A stretch of DNA of 64,000 bases, taken from assembly GCF_029227915.1 (NCBI RefSeq), contig NC_079882.1, positions 13,354,501 through 13,418,500 on the forward strand, in the 5' to 3' direction. Every line of letters starts with the position of its first letter. Within the stretch, counting starts at the first letter, position 1. The notes under the pieces were generated by a model that had not been told where the DNA came from, did not search any database, and worked only from the letters and a program-made list of their open reading frames with translations. Below are positions 43,501 through 54,614 of the stretch, in pieces. This DNA is from Hydractinia symbiolongicarpus. Lineage: Eukaryota > Cnidaria > Hydrozoa > Anthoathecata > Hydractiniidae. A program made the position numbers and the translations under genes.

Positions 43501-46500
43501 CACACCATTTCAACATATCACTGTATAAGAACTACTCAAGCATTATTTTAATAAAATAATAATCTATAAATAAGGAATTTACATGACATGGTCCTGCTTT
43601 TACAAAATCTTTCCCCGTGGGATTGTCACATGGTACTATTTTCGGATGAGAGAAAACACACAAGTTTCACGGCCATATTCTCACAAAAGAAGCTTTGATT
43701 AAACAAGAACTACAAGTATCGGAATTAAAGTAAAGCTATACTAGCAAAAACTCACCTAAAGCGACACAATATGACAGGTTTGAAGTCAGGAAACAAGGAA
43801 TCTGTGAAAAATTCAGCCCCTATTTATGAAGAGGTGACTGGGTGAACGCTGTGTTTTCCCTCAAATCATATTGACTACCGTATAGCTATATACAATTTAA
43901 AAATATAATTATATATACACATGTATATGGTTCCATTACTTTAAAATTTAGCTAAATAAATCAGCAGGATTCTCTGGTGTTATTTCAACTTCACATCATA
44001 TTTCCAAATGTATCAAGACACAATCAATACACATCGCAAGATAAGTATATAAACAAACGGTCCGCTGAAGGATTACCTAATGTTTTTTGTAAAAATCCAG
44101 TGAAATGCACATTACGCATGGATATCGAAGGGATGCCGAAACATTAGCAATTTGAATAGAATTGTAATGCGCACTAAGATGAGTTCAATCTGCGTGTCTA
44201 TTTCTCCCTCTATGATTAAAACAAGGTTTTGTAAACATTCTGGGTACAGGGAATGTAATACACTTCATTCGACTAACAGATTTAATTGTGGAAACCAAGA
44301 AACACAAACTTGACTAAAAGCTATAAAGCAGCTAGCTAGCTTAATAAACTCTTAGGAAATAATATTTGAGTCTGCAAAAATAATTTTAAAATGTTTGCCA
44401 TGCAATGACAGCCAACAAGAATGTTGATGGAGGACTTGATTGTAATTTTGCCCACACACACCTATTTGACAAGCAGTAAGGAAACTGCTAACTAAGCAGA
44501 TTATGCTAATTGGGTCATTCCATGCCAAATGAACCAAAATCAAGGGACTTTCCATGTCGACCCTCACAGATTTTCTTGAAATTTTTACCACAAGTTTATA
44601 TTAATAGGATATGGAAGTTCTGAAATTTTTAACTTCCTACCTCGAGTTGTTCCCAGGATATGACCTTTAGAAATTTTCCCCATTCTGGCCATTTCTTAAC
44701 ATTAACAAAATCCTCTGTTTTCAGCATGCCATAATTTCATGTATGGACACCCAATGTCTCTAAAAGTCTATAAAATCATAGTATTCCATCCATATATTTT
44801 AAAGAAACCAAAACTGATATTAGAAAATTTTTAGAATTCCGCAATTATGGATCAGAGAATGCTAGAAATTGCTTTTAGATGTTTTTTTTAGTATTTTGAT
44901 GCTCCAGTAACTCAAATATCAAGGTGAGATAAGGTCCATACTTATTATTCTTTTAGAACAAATACTTTTCCATCATTTAATCTAAATTTAATCATTTTAT
45001 TTTGATGGGGTTTCAAAATATGACCTTCCGAAGTACCACCCACACAGAATTTCCTAAATTTTTACAAAATTCCAGGTAAAAAAAAGCAGCGCAGGAAAAA
45101 TTTTCTGGCTTTGAAAATTTCGGCAGATAATCTTTAAAGTATCCATCAGCACTTAAAGGAAAAAAATCTTGGGATTCTGAGTGCTTCTGTATATAACCTT
45201 ACATTTAAATATGGTTGATTTTCGAAAAAGTGCATGCAAGTAATTTTTTGAGGATTTTGATGCCTCGTTTACCCAAATATCAAAGTGTGAAAAGGTCTAT
45301 ACTTTTTTTTTCTTTTAAAACTAATAATTTTCCATCATTTAACTTAAACTTAATCATTTTATTTTTATGGGCTTTCAAAATATGACCTTCCAAAGTATTG
45401 CCTGGACAGAATTTCCAAAATTTTCACAAAATTTGGGAGGAAAAAAAGTACTGCAAGAAATAATTTTCAGTTTGGAAAATTTAATAAGATAATCTTCACA
45501 ATATTATTATGGACTGGAAAGAAAAAAATCTTGGGTATATTTTTATACATATCTGTGTTTTCAAATGTGGTGAATTTTTTTTAAAAAAAAATGATTGTGT
45601 GCAATAATTTTTTGTGATTTTTATGCCTCTGCAACTGAAATTGTTATGATGAATAATGTTCATACTTAATTTTTATCTTTAAACCTATGGTTTACTAGCA
45701 CTAAATTAAACCACAGCCATTATATATCAATGATGTTTCAAATTATGACCATCCAAAGTAGCAACCACATAAACTCTCTAAAACATGTACTTCTGGTTAA
45801 TAAAATTAAAACAGTAAGTAAACAGCAGTAAACGATACTTTGCTAGTCAATGCAAATAAAAAAGTTTTGGGAAGTTAGTTCAGCGGAAAAAAAAGAATAT
45901 GCCAAGAATTTTTTGAAATATCTGAAACAAGACTTTTGCATGCCATCGAATGAGCCTAAAGCCCCTGCCCCTAAAACGAACAAAGTCCGTTTTACAGGAA
46001 GAAGTTTCTTGTCACAATTCCTAAACTGATATGTGAAAAACTTTTGAGTAATTAAAAGGTCTCATAAAAAACAACTATTTTAATTATGGTTATAATAACA
46101 TTTACTTTCTAGGGATGGTGGGTGCATTTAATAATTGGGTTGCAGAACGAGTTCCCTAATAGGACGTCAGGTGTCAGAACGGAAAAAAAGATCCTTGTTT
46201 CCGATGTGCCTATATCGAAATATCCTTTGGAAAAAAGTTTTGTCGCTAACCAGCAATTTGCACATGCTTAGTATCTTTAAGTTACTGTAGGTGGTTACCA
46301 GTTGATACAGAAGATTGTGCCGAATATAAATATATTTATGAGGGAATAATAGATTTCGTTTTCCTTATATAAATAGAGCTAGCCTGCCTTTTAGTGCGAT
46401 CACGTGTCTGCGGCTTTTTCTTAGAAAAATTGTTGTTGTTGTTGTGGGTAACACGTATTGTTTAGTAAGGAAAGTTGTGAACATTCCCCTAAAAAAAACA

Positions 46501-49500
46501 GCTGAGTCATTTTTAGAATTGAGCTTTCATTTTTGTCCAATCTATAAACTTTTTTTTTCGACGGAATTTCTCTCCTGAATACGTTAACCCCTTTAATCCT
46601 CTTTTGGACCTACCTGGTACAAGCGAGGTCTTATTACCTGTGTCCGTACGTCCAGTACTAGCTTTTCTCAGAATTGGATCATTAGTTTTTTCTGCTTCTT
46701 TGCACAAAGATGGGGAACAATAAACCCTCAAATGTAACGATGTCACTTTTCTGATAAAAAACCTTATCAGCTCAAAAATGGTGAATTTATGTACAAAATG
46801 AGAAAAAACGATCCTACCATATGGATATATGTCAGGATTGAATTGTTAATTTTTTACTGATTTTTTGCACAATGACAGGGAACAATAGTCCCCCGAATGT
46901 GACGAGTCAGTTTTCTGAGAAAAAATCCTACGCAAAATGAGCAAAAACGATCCTATTATATGGTTTTTACGACATTTCTCAGGATTGGATCATTAGTTTT
47001 TTCTGACTTTTTGCACAAACATGCAATTGACCATCCAATATGACAAAGTCATTTTTTTGAGATTTTTTCTCCTAGACCAATAATGGCGAATTCGTGGTGG
47101 GAAATGAGTCAAAATGGTTCTAAAATACGGATTTTCGAGCTTTTTAGAGGATTGGATTATTACTTTTTTCTAATGTTTTAAATCCAAGTAGGTAAAAAAT
47201 TTTCATTCAAAAATCTTTTTTTTTTTTTTTTTTTTAAAAAAAGTTGAAATAAAAACATATCTCTAATAATACGGAGAGTGTGTCCGTCTGTGACAGGTAT
47301 AGTTGATGTATTCATCTTACTGTATCCTTAAGTAAGTTTATAGTATTAAAAATTGTCCTCACGACGAATGTTAAACCAATAAATTACTTATCTGTATGCG
47401 TGACTTGGCATGGTACGAGCAGCACTAAAAAGTGGAAAATATGCCTGGCTAAACAATGCAATTTTGCTTGTGTAATGCACATGAAAGAATAGCAACATGG
47501 CACCAGTGTTCAAGAGTTTATTTGCAATTTCATAAATTAATATTTGTTTTCTTAGATTTGTAGCCAAAGAAGAGATATCGGGCACCAGTCAGTTGAAATC
47601 ATCCGTGCAAAGAGGTATTAGAACCAAAGTTTTGGAGTTATACCCTGCTATCGAGCATTACATAGACCAAATATTACCAAAGAAAGAAAGCATTGTGTTA
47701 ATAAAATGGTAGGATTGTTCGATGTTTTGTAGACTTGAACAGAATAACAACATTTACGCCTGTTTCATTTTTTTTAGTAAGGAACATATTGAGGTATTGT
47801 CGGTCAAATCAGAGCTTGTATTTTTTCGACAGCGTGATGGACCATGGATACCTACATTGAGGTTACTTCATAAATGTAAGTATGCTTTTTCTCACAAGGT
47901 TGAAGACAATGTTGATTTTTTTGTCATTGTTGTGTTGCCTATTATTTTATGCTCTGTCTTACCCAGTTTCCCCGTGACTTCAATTTTGTAAAAGTGAATT
48001 TTAACAAAATAATGTTCTTTATTTTCAGATCCATTTTTATTGACAATAGAACAGGTCGACAAAGGTGCTATTCGTTTTGTTTTAAGTGGTGCTAACATAA
48101 TGTGTCCTGGTTTAACTTCACCCGGTGCAAAAATGAACAATGCTGAAAAAGACACAATTGTTGTATCTTTCTTTCATGATGATATTAATAAGCAGACACT
48201 CTAATTGTCTTCACTTTTCTTTAAAAATACTTTTATTTTGACGAGTACTTTTCCTTAACTAATTGATAATAGGCTATAATGGCCGAAGGCAAAGAACATG
48301 CAGTTAGTATCGGTGTGACAAAAATGAGTACACAGGAAATGTATGTTATATTTTTTCTCATTTTCGATTACTTATTTTATTAGTACTTTAAAGGAAGAAA
48401 GTGTTTGCGGAAGAAAGTTTGCGGGAAAAAACTTTTGCGTTTGCCAAATGTGAGTAATATTTTTCGGAGTATAGCTTAACAGACCAGATTATGATTCAAA
48501 CAAATGCTGTATCGAAAAGACTGAAATAAAGAATTAAAGCTGTTAATCTAGTTTTTCTTTCAAGAGATATAATCATGATGTAGAATGCCATATGGAAATA
48601 ATAATTCACATGTAAACAAAAAATAAGAAGAAAATAATACATCTAGAATACTAATCAATGACGATAGTTGTTTCACCCTTCTGCCGATTCTGGTATTCAT
48701 CACTCTCTTTTTGTTTTTCTACTGTTCGTTGTTGATTGAAAAATATCCAAATGTTCTTACTTTTTGGTGCGCTCAATTTCACTTTTTCTCTTTTTTTGTT
48801 TGTGCTCGTTTTTGTTGCAGTCGAGGGCACTCCTGCTGCTTGATCTACCACAAGCAAATACGAACCTAGTATGGTTTCTTCTTTAGGTTTTGTGTAATTT
48901 TCCTCTATTATATCCTGATACTTTTTCAGTATGAGAATATTAATGCAAGTTCCAGGGATTGAAGCTGTGACTTTGCAGCCTATTTCTATTCCCCCTTGAA
49001 CCAATGGCGATCTTTGATAATGCTCACTCATTAAAGTAACTGATAATCTTCCATCTCGATCAATAAAAAACTTTGTTGCCCGTGAAATTTCTCTCGAAAG
49101 ATGTCCGACAGCTGCGGTTTTTCCAATTTTACATACTTTTATGGCAAACGTGTCGAATGGGTACCCTCTTCAAAGACACAGTTCAACTTTTGCGAAGGTT
49201 GTGGTTTCCAAAACCTGCGGTAATAATAGTACCCACGAACAGCGACTGTAAACTCTATCACTTTATCGTAAGACATTGCTAAATTTTATGAATGAATGAA
49301 AAATATTCCGACTTGGGATAATTATGAAAATTTTGCGGGAAAAAACTTGCGATTCACTAATATCACAACATTTTGCGGGAATAAACTTTTGCGATTCGAG
49401 CCAAAACCGCAAAAACCACAAACACTTTCTTCCTTTAAAGTAGCACAATGCCGTTCTTTGAAAAGCTGGATTTTGTTTGACATTTGTAGGTCGTTAATAT

Positions 49501-50911
49501 TACTATATGTTTACTATGTCGTTAATATTACTATATGTTTATATATGTTGTAAAAATCTGCTAAGTTAAAACGTGCCGCTTTCACGTAATTGCTCAAATT
49601 ATGGAGAGTTTTGGATACATGCACCAGTTTTTTTAATTTATATATCATTGGAAAGTTTATAATTCATAGAATATTTATTTCAAATAAATATAAAACTTTG
49701 ACATTGAAAAGAGGGAAAAGTTACAAAGTTTGAATCTGAATATCTCAAAAGCAATTTTTGTTTGATGCACCACTACGTTTCAGGCTAATAGGTACAAGCA
49801 CATGGATATGGAGGCAAAACTACAAATATAAATACCTCACGACAAATCTGTTAGGGTTAGTCCTTTTCCAAAATATTGGCAAGGATTTAATTTTAAATTT
49901 GTTCTTAAATAATTAGTATTAATTTTTAACCAATCTGTTCCCTCAATATGTTCGTTATTAAAATATTTACATATTCAAGGTAATCCAAGGCTTCAATAGT
50001 ACAAAATTCCTATCTAAAATAGCTGGAAAAGTGAATTTTTTTGCAAGGTTTAGGGGACTCGTTAGTATATGCTGTTACATTATGTTTTATTTGTCACATT
50101 AATGTAATTACATTCCAAGCAATAGCCCCGCAGGGAGAGGGTCAAGATATTATCACAATGTGAAGGTAAAACAGTACAACAGAGAAAAACTTTTCGATAT
50201 AAATTCGCAACTAGTCCTTAAAAAGCAATCCCAAGACACCGTTTTGGTACTCAGGTGGAGTAGTTTTGATTATTGGGCGGGTATACTTTAAATTCAACAG
50301 TCGGCAATTCGAAAAAGGGGTTTCATAATTTGAACCTTTTTGAAGTTTATTATTTTATGACAAAAATAGCACTATTTTTTTGACTTTGCGAATACATACA
50401 CTTGTATATACTTTTATTTCGCAGTTTAGGAAACAGTTGATACTCTCAACCCGGGGCATGTTTCATGTATCCTTGAGGGAATTAATTTTTACGTTTATTA
50501 AATTTCGCGAATGTTCACGAAAAAAGAATGTTCTCGATTTGTACCATTTGTACCTTTACGTAAAAGAAAAAGTAAATACCGCTGGAATTGAAATTTTTGA
50601 TATATTATTTATTACAAGAAAAAAGATTAAACCAAAAGTCCAAATTTTTTTTTTTGTCCACGAAAATTTACCTTTTAATTTCAGAAGAGATTAATCTTCG
50701 CCGAGTAAACGACCACTCCGAAAATGTAGTTTGTAAACTTTGTGTAGGTTATCTCATATGTTTCATTTTTTGCTATATAATTTATGTCTCAGATATATGA
50801 TTTATTGATCTTTATTTTTAATTTAGAACTGAAAAAAATAAGGGGATTGGGGTCGACAATATTCATTATTTGAATGATGGAATGTGGGTGATGAATCAAT
50901 TGGATAAATAA
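39891..50911 (+). CDS. MCTS1: MCTS1 (malignant T-cell-amplified sequence 1 homologue), PUA-domain translation factor
   Basis: Known role: MCTS1 pairs with DENR, binds the 40S ribosome and promotes tRNA release, recycling and reinitiation after short ORFs. Six coding exons: 39891-39901, 47556-47708, 47778-47875, 48029-48162, 48273-48340, 50827-50911. They total 549 nt, 182 codons plus TAA, close to the family's usual 181. All junctions are GT/AG and in phase (2,2,1,0,2). The N-terminal domain includes [20 protein letters not shown]. The C-terminal PUA domain (about residues 92-172) includes [38 protein letters not shown] and [15 protein letters not shown]. No break; probably functional. Intron 1 (7.65 kb) and intron 5 (2.5 kb) host mobile elements. 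Confidence 0.92.
40487..40514. repeat. (TTA)n microsatellite, tail of the LINE
   Basis: About nine TTA units in a row, at the 3' end of the LINE fragment. Confidence 0.9.
40487..41692 (-). mobile_element. 5'-truncated LINE fragment with (TAA)n tail
   Basis: The - strand frame opens in the [19 protein letters not shown] (end of motif B region), [17 protein letters not shown] (motif C, FADD), then a thumb/C-terminal part ([40 protein letters not shown]), ending [17 protein letters not shown] and a stop at 40803. About 290 bp of 3' UTR precede (TTA)9 on the + strand, i.e. a (TAA)n tail, as in I/jockey/CR1-type LINEs. The 283-codon 3' part is uninterrupted, suggesting a fairly young insertion. 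5' truncation is at about 41692. Antisense to MCTS1. Confidence 0.8.
42800..44520 (+). repeat. Dispersed repeat, long copy (short copy 28880-29520)
   Basis: Matches the short copy at both ends, with about 800 bp (43440-44250) present only here. No coding frame. Same orientation in both places. Confidence 0.72.
44520..45790. repeat. ~356-bp tandem repeat, three clear units and a degraded one
   Basis: Anchor TTTTGATGC(C/T)(C/T)C occurs at about 44897, 45255 and 45610. Each is followed by CCATCATTTAA..TTAATCATTTTATTT and then TTTCAAAATATGACCTTCC. Spacing is about 356 bp. A weaker unit lies at 44520-44880 (GGATATGACCTTTAGAAATT). Confidence 0.8.
46530..47190. repeat. ~160-bp tandem repeat, about four units
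   Basis: Anchor GATTGGATCATTAGTTTTTTC at about 46671 and 46983, with variants at 46833 and 47151, together with AACGATCCTA and CAAAATGAG blocks. Spacing 150-168 bp. Confidence 0.8.
47556..47708 (+). CDS. MCTS1: MCTS1 exon 2
   Basis: Acceptor TTTTCTTAG, donor GTAGGA. Reads [20 protein letters not shown] onward to [10 protein letters not shown]. Ends in phase 2. Confidence 0.9.
47778..47875 (+). CDS. MCTS1: MCTS1 exon 3
   Basis: Acceptor TTTTTTTTAG, donor GTAAGT. Reads [20 protein letters not shown] and [12 protein letters not shown]; very well conserved. Confidence 0.93.
48029..48162 (+). CDS. MCTS1: MCTS1 exon 4 (PUA domain start)
   Basis: Acceptor TTTATTTTCAG, donor GTATCT after DTIV. The frame continues open past the donor to a stop at 48202, but the family sequence requires the splice to exon 5. 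Confidence 0.93.
48273..48340 (+). CDS. MCTS1: MCTS1 exon 5
   Basis: Acceptor TTGATAATAG, donor GTATGT. Reads [20 protein letters not shown]. Only 68 bp, and 43 bp from the TIR element in the next intron. Confidence 0.9.
48384..49442. mobile_element. 1.06-kb TIR transposon in MCTS1 intron 5
   Basis: Perfect terminal inverted repeats: 48384-48407 (TACTTTAAAGGAAGAAAGTG and TTTG) and 49419-49442 (its exact reverse complement). The outermost TA may be a TA target duplication. Subterminal GTTTGCGG / TTTTGCGGGA motifs recur at both ends and in the MITE at 28001. No transposase is present, so it is non-autonomous, but it carries the HIRAN-like frame below. Confidence 0.8.
48651..49200 (-). pseudogene. 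HIRAN-like domain reading frame inside the TIR element
   Basis: The - strand frame, open from a TGA near 49165 to a stop at 48651. N part: [32 protein letters not shown], matching the NPxDxxAIxV..VGHLPR pattern of HIRAN-type DNA-end-binding domains; then [10 protein letters not shown]. The C part is a low-complexity Lys/Gln tail. The TGA just before PFD cuts an upstream strand (VELCL). ATG 49031 would start after the core, so this is probably a broken gene. The HIRAN call rests on pattern only. Confidence 0.45.
50827..50911 (+). CDS. MCTS1: MCTS1 last exon with TAA stop
   Basis: Acceptor TTTTTAATTTAG. Reads [20 protein letters not shown] then VMNQLDK and TAA. AATAAA overlaps the stop (50907-50912); another AATAAA at 51117 is a more likely poly(A) signal. 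Confidence 0.92.
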
Positions 50912-53379
50912 AAAAGTTGTAAAAATGTTATTGTAAAAATCGTATTCCCATGTTACGATTTATTTTGATAGGTTTATTATGAAAGTACAGCTTCTTCCTC
51001 TACCACACGGGTTTTCTCTTATAAACGTGTTTTTTATTAAAAAAAGACGTGTATTATCTCCTAGAGAGCCACGGTTCAAACATCAACCGGTTTTAGTTTA
51101 ATACTTCTGTTATATGAATAAAAAAATTAAAAAAAATTATTTTCATATGAAGGAACTGTTTTTTTTTACTTCTATACAAGCATTGTTAAATTAATTTTCG
51201 CATCTGACGGGCTTTGTTACAAGTTGTAGTTCTGGGTCCTACTCAATATGCAATTATTTGATAATACTTCTCATCCAACACAGAAGAAGTTTTGTATTCC
51301 TTTTTTAATTCTATACAAGTATTGTAATTGATGAATAATAAATGTCTCACCAGCATGTAAATCGATGTTTTTATGCTTTACTCATATAATTAACTTGACA
51401 AAAAATGAAATAACGGTAACTATGCTTCTCTTACTATTTCCTCGATTGTCAATTTTTTTGGGAACTTTTTTTGTCAGCTAATTTCTCTTTTAAGATTACA
51501 CGCTTTTTACAGGCAGAATGAGGCTCAAATCTTTCAAAAAGCAAGTAAATAAAAAAGAAAGATAAATGTCACGTGATAGAGGATTTAATAATAGCAAAAG
51601 TTACTAGGATTTCACTTGTCCTAGAGTTCTCTTACGACGATAGACGTTGAACCGTTTAACCCTATTCGGTCTGGGGGGGGGGGGATTCCGCCCGTCCCCC
51701 ACCCCCCCTGACGGTTTTTTTTAAATAACTCCTTATTGCTATGTTATATGGCTGTGAAACTTACTGAGTTTCAATATTTATCTATTAGACACCTGCATGC
51801 CGAAATTTTAGGTTCCATACCTTTCAGAGGCCTTGATATTGGCCATTACTCGAAACTACCCCTAAAAATCTCTACGAAATCCTTATAACGGGGAAAATTT
51901 ATTAACTCCTGTTAGGATTATCCTTAGAACTTAAAACTTACAACACAACTTTGTTTTATTAAGAAGAATCATTTTGCATAATTTGGACACGTGATTAATC
52001 TGATTTCCCAATTTTGTCGGATTTTACCCGAAAATCGGAAAAAAACGGATTTTTGGCAATTTTTTATGCGATCCACGTAAAAAAAAACCCGGAAAATATG
52101 TTAAATAACTTTTATTTAGCTTTCAAAAAGTTCAAACAGAATGCAAAAATTCGCTGTGTTTTCATGAAGTGCTAGCGGCAGTTGTTGTAAAACTTGCGCC
52201 AACTGTTTTACAACAGTTACTCAACACTATATTAATGGAAACCGACCATGAAGCTTTTGTCCCGCGAGAAAAAAAATCAAAAAAAATCTAGAGGCTGTGA
52301 TTGAATGTGTCGAAACCTTAAATAAATCAATACATTATAAGCAACACAAAAGTTTCAGTGGGACTCGATGTTGCTTAAGTTTCTCGAATAAGACATGAGT
52401 TTTTCGGCAACTTCAAAGAAAAATAAACACATCCACTTTGCCTGTTACAGACTGTTCCTGCATGAATATGAGTAGGCCTCATATCCTACACAGGAACCTG
52501 AGGCTAACATTTTATGTTCTGGTAAAGTATTATTTCTAATTTATGTTACACATGACCGCACAGTTTATTCATTTACTAGTTTATAAAAAATCCACTTAGG
52601 CAATAGGACATTGAAAAAGTTGGTTGTTTAAGACGTTTTGCTGACGTCAGCATTGCAAATCCAAAAAAAATTGGAGAAATTTAGTTTATTCGTTGCCTGT
52701 AACGTGTAGAAGTTGACACGCTGATCAAAATAATGTATAGGATCATATCTTTTCTACGAACGACTAAGGACATATAAGGGTTTAAAAATTTTGCTGGTGT
52801 CGGCAATGGCCCGGTAAAACGCGGAATAATTTTTTTAGAAATTTATATCCCTGTTACCTTCATCGTATGGACCTTGAAACGATTATCAAGAAAATCTATA
52901 GGATCATGTACTTTTGACAAACGATTGCAGAGATATTGGAGTTTGGAGGTTTTTTGATGACGTCATCAACCCGTCCATTCCGAAACGGATTGGGTAACCA
53001 GCTTTTGAAAAATTACCCAAATTGGTACCTACGCGGTGAAAAATCATTGACGTCACCACCTCGTTTCCAAGTTATTTGGCCTCAAAGTTTTAGGTGCACT
53101 GTAATGGCTGCATTAATTTAATATATAGGATATTGACGTTAAAGTAGTGTTATTGACGTTGCGCCGTAAACGTCAGAAAATTTAACTTATTAGACATAAG
53201 TTTTTCGGCGACATCAAAGTAAAATGACGATATCCACTTTGCCTCTTACGGACAGACACAGTCTCTGCATTATTATAAGAGACTAGTCGATAAGGCCCGT
53301 GGAAAAATCCACTTAGGCAAAAGGCCAATTAAAAATAGGTTGCTTTAGATGTTTTGCTGACGTCAGTAGTGCATATACA
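50912..53379. other. Intergenic DNA after MCTS1 with dispersed repeats
   Basis: 51667-51718 is a poly-G/poly-C patch (run of G at 51674, CCCACCCCCCC at 51700). 51780-52000 is a dispersed repeat copy, and 52390-53400 holds a directly repeated block. No gene seen. Confidence 0.5.
51780..52000 (+). repeat. Dispersed repeat, copy 2 (copy 1 at 25750-25990)
   Basis: Same strand and block order as copy 1 (GACACCTGCATG, AAATCCTTATAA, TTAGGATTATCCTTAGAACT). It is immediately followed by sequence not shared with copy 1. Confidence 0.6.
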
Positions 53380-53400
53380 AAAAAATAATGTTCTTAAAAT
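52390..53400 (+). repeat. Directly repeated block about 800 bp apart
   Basis: AGACATGAGTTTTTCGGCAA at 52393 recurs as AGACATAAGTTTTTCGGCGA at 53194. TCCACTTAGGCAA (52591, 53311) and GTTTTGCTGACGTCAG (52634, 53358) follow in both. CCCGTGGAAAAATCCACTT at 53299 also resembles 1533. Probably two copies of one non-autonomous element. Confidence 0.7.
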
Positions 53401-54400
53401 CTTACACAAAATGTCAAATGTCAAATCGCATTAAATCCTCCACACAAATCTTACACAAAATCAAAAAGAACAGCTTGCAAGATGTAAAATCTAGTTGATA
53501 AGAAGTTACAACAACGACACTCACAACATCGACACTCACAACACCAATACTCACAAAACCGACAGTAAGAACACCGACAGTTACAACACCGACAGTTACA
53601 ACACGGATAATAACAATGTCAGAAATAACGCATCTAAAATATGTACATCTTATAAGTGATTATGTTGAAAACCCTCAATATTTCAATCTGAAATGTCAAA
53701 AAGGATGCCTGCAAGAGTTATTACAAATCAATAAATATAAGTTCTTTACACATTTTAAATATTGTCTTTTTCTTAAAAGCTTATACAAAAATATGAAAAA
53801 GTCATAGTTAAGAAAACATTAAATGTAAATCTACAAAAATCAGTCATTTCAGTTGCATACCATTCTTTCCCACAAAAAATTACACAAAATGTAAAAATCA
53901 ACCAGTTAAGAACACAAAAATTTTCCTTTTTTAGTATGATGATTCGTACTGCCCTTTACCAACAATTCTAAACCTAAATGTCAAAAAAACAATAAGCAGA
54001 GAATAAACTTGAATTAAAAAAGATCATTATTTTCATTACATTGTACACGGTTCCTAAACAAAAGTTTACACAAAATGTAAAAAAGATTGGTTTTTGAGAA
54101 TCGCATCTAAATCAACAAAAATAATTTCATTCAGCATGTCGTATATTGCCATTACCCATCAATCTGCCACAAAAAGGTTATGAAACGCATCAAAATACAG
54201 AAAAATCAGTCATTTCAGTGCATACAGTCATCGACCATTAGATTACAAAATCAGAAACAAAACAATAATAAATAACTTAACACGCACACTTTAAATTCTA
54301 TAAAATTAGTTCCACTTGTCATATTGCATGTGGTCCCCCTTGTAAAGTGCACAGGTAATGTGAAAAAAATTATAGATGAATTCCAGCGTGACGTCATTTG
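53380..54400 (-). repeat. Degenerate ~100-bp tandem array, left of block B
   Basis: TTACACAAAATGTAAAAA-type motifs at about 53402, 53881 and 54064, with weaker ones between, and CAGTCATTTCAGT(T)GCATAC at 53841 and 54211. The reverse complements of these occur repeatedly at 61620-63260. It includes the 15-bp minisatellite. Confidence 0.55.
53510..53614. repeat. 15-bp minisatellite, 7 units
   Basis: Units AACATCGACACTCAC, AACACCAATACTCAC, AACACCGACAGTTAC (twice identical) and variants, strictly 15 bp apart. Confidence 0.92.
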
Positions 54401-54614
54401 TTTACTTTTTAGCAGTAAACCCCTTGGCTCTGGCTTTTGCGTGGGAGGAAAAAAGATGCTATGATTTAGTGAAGAAAGGTCTTTTAATGTGGATTTCTTC
54501 TAATGGGGACATCCTTTGGGTTATAAACTATTATCGAGTGTAGGTTGATGCCTTCTGATTTATTTGAATTCATTAAAAGTCATAAGAATGCCTTCGTTTG
54601 AAGAAATGAACTGA
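54401..54614. other. Left edge of block B
   Basis: No gene or terminal repeat recognised between the array and the inverted polymerase piece. Confidence 0.4.

Larger units (their letters stand above)
39902..47555 (+). other. MCTS1 intron 1, 7.65 kb, filled with repeats
   Basis: Holds the LINE fragment 40487-41692, the long dispersed repeat 42800-44520, and tandem arrays 44520-45790 and 46530-47190. Stretches 41700-42800 and 45800-46520 hold nothing I recognise. GCGAAA-rich inverted motifs lie at 40130-40190. Confidence 0.6.
48341..50826 (+). other. MCTS1 intron 5
   Basis: Besides the TIR element, it holds a two-copy 28-bp tandem (GTCGTTAATATTACTATATG at 49490 and 49518). 49560-50826 is AT-rich without recognised content; frames at 50380-50800 are not supported. 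Confidence 0.55.

Noticed and set aside
48163-48202. MCTS1 ending at the stop at 48200-48202 after reading through the exon 4 donor
   Set aside because: The conserved continuation of the PUA domain lies in exons at 48273 and 50827 with consistent phases.
53510-53614. CRISPR-like array
   Set aside because: 15-bp units are contiguous without spacers; a simple minisatellite in a eukaryotic genome.
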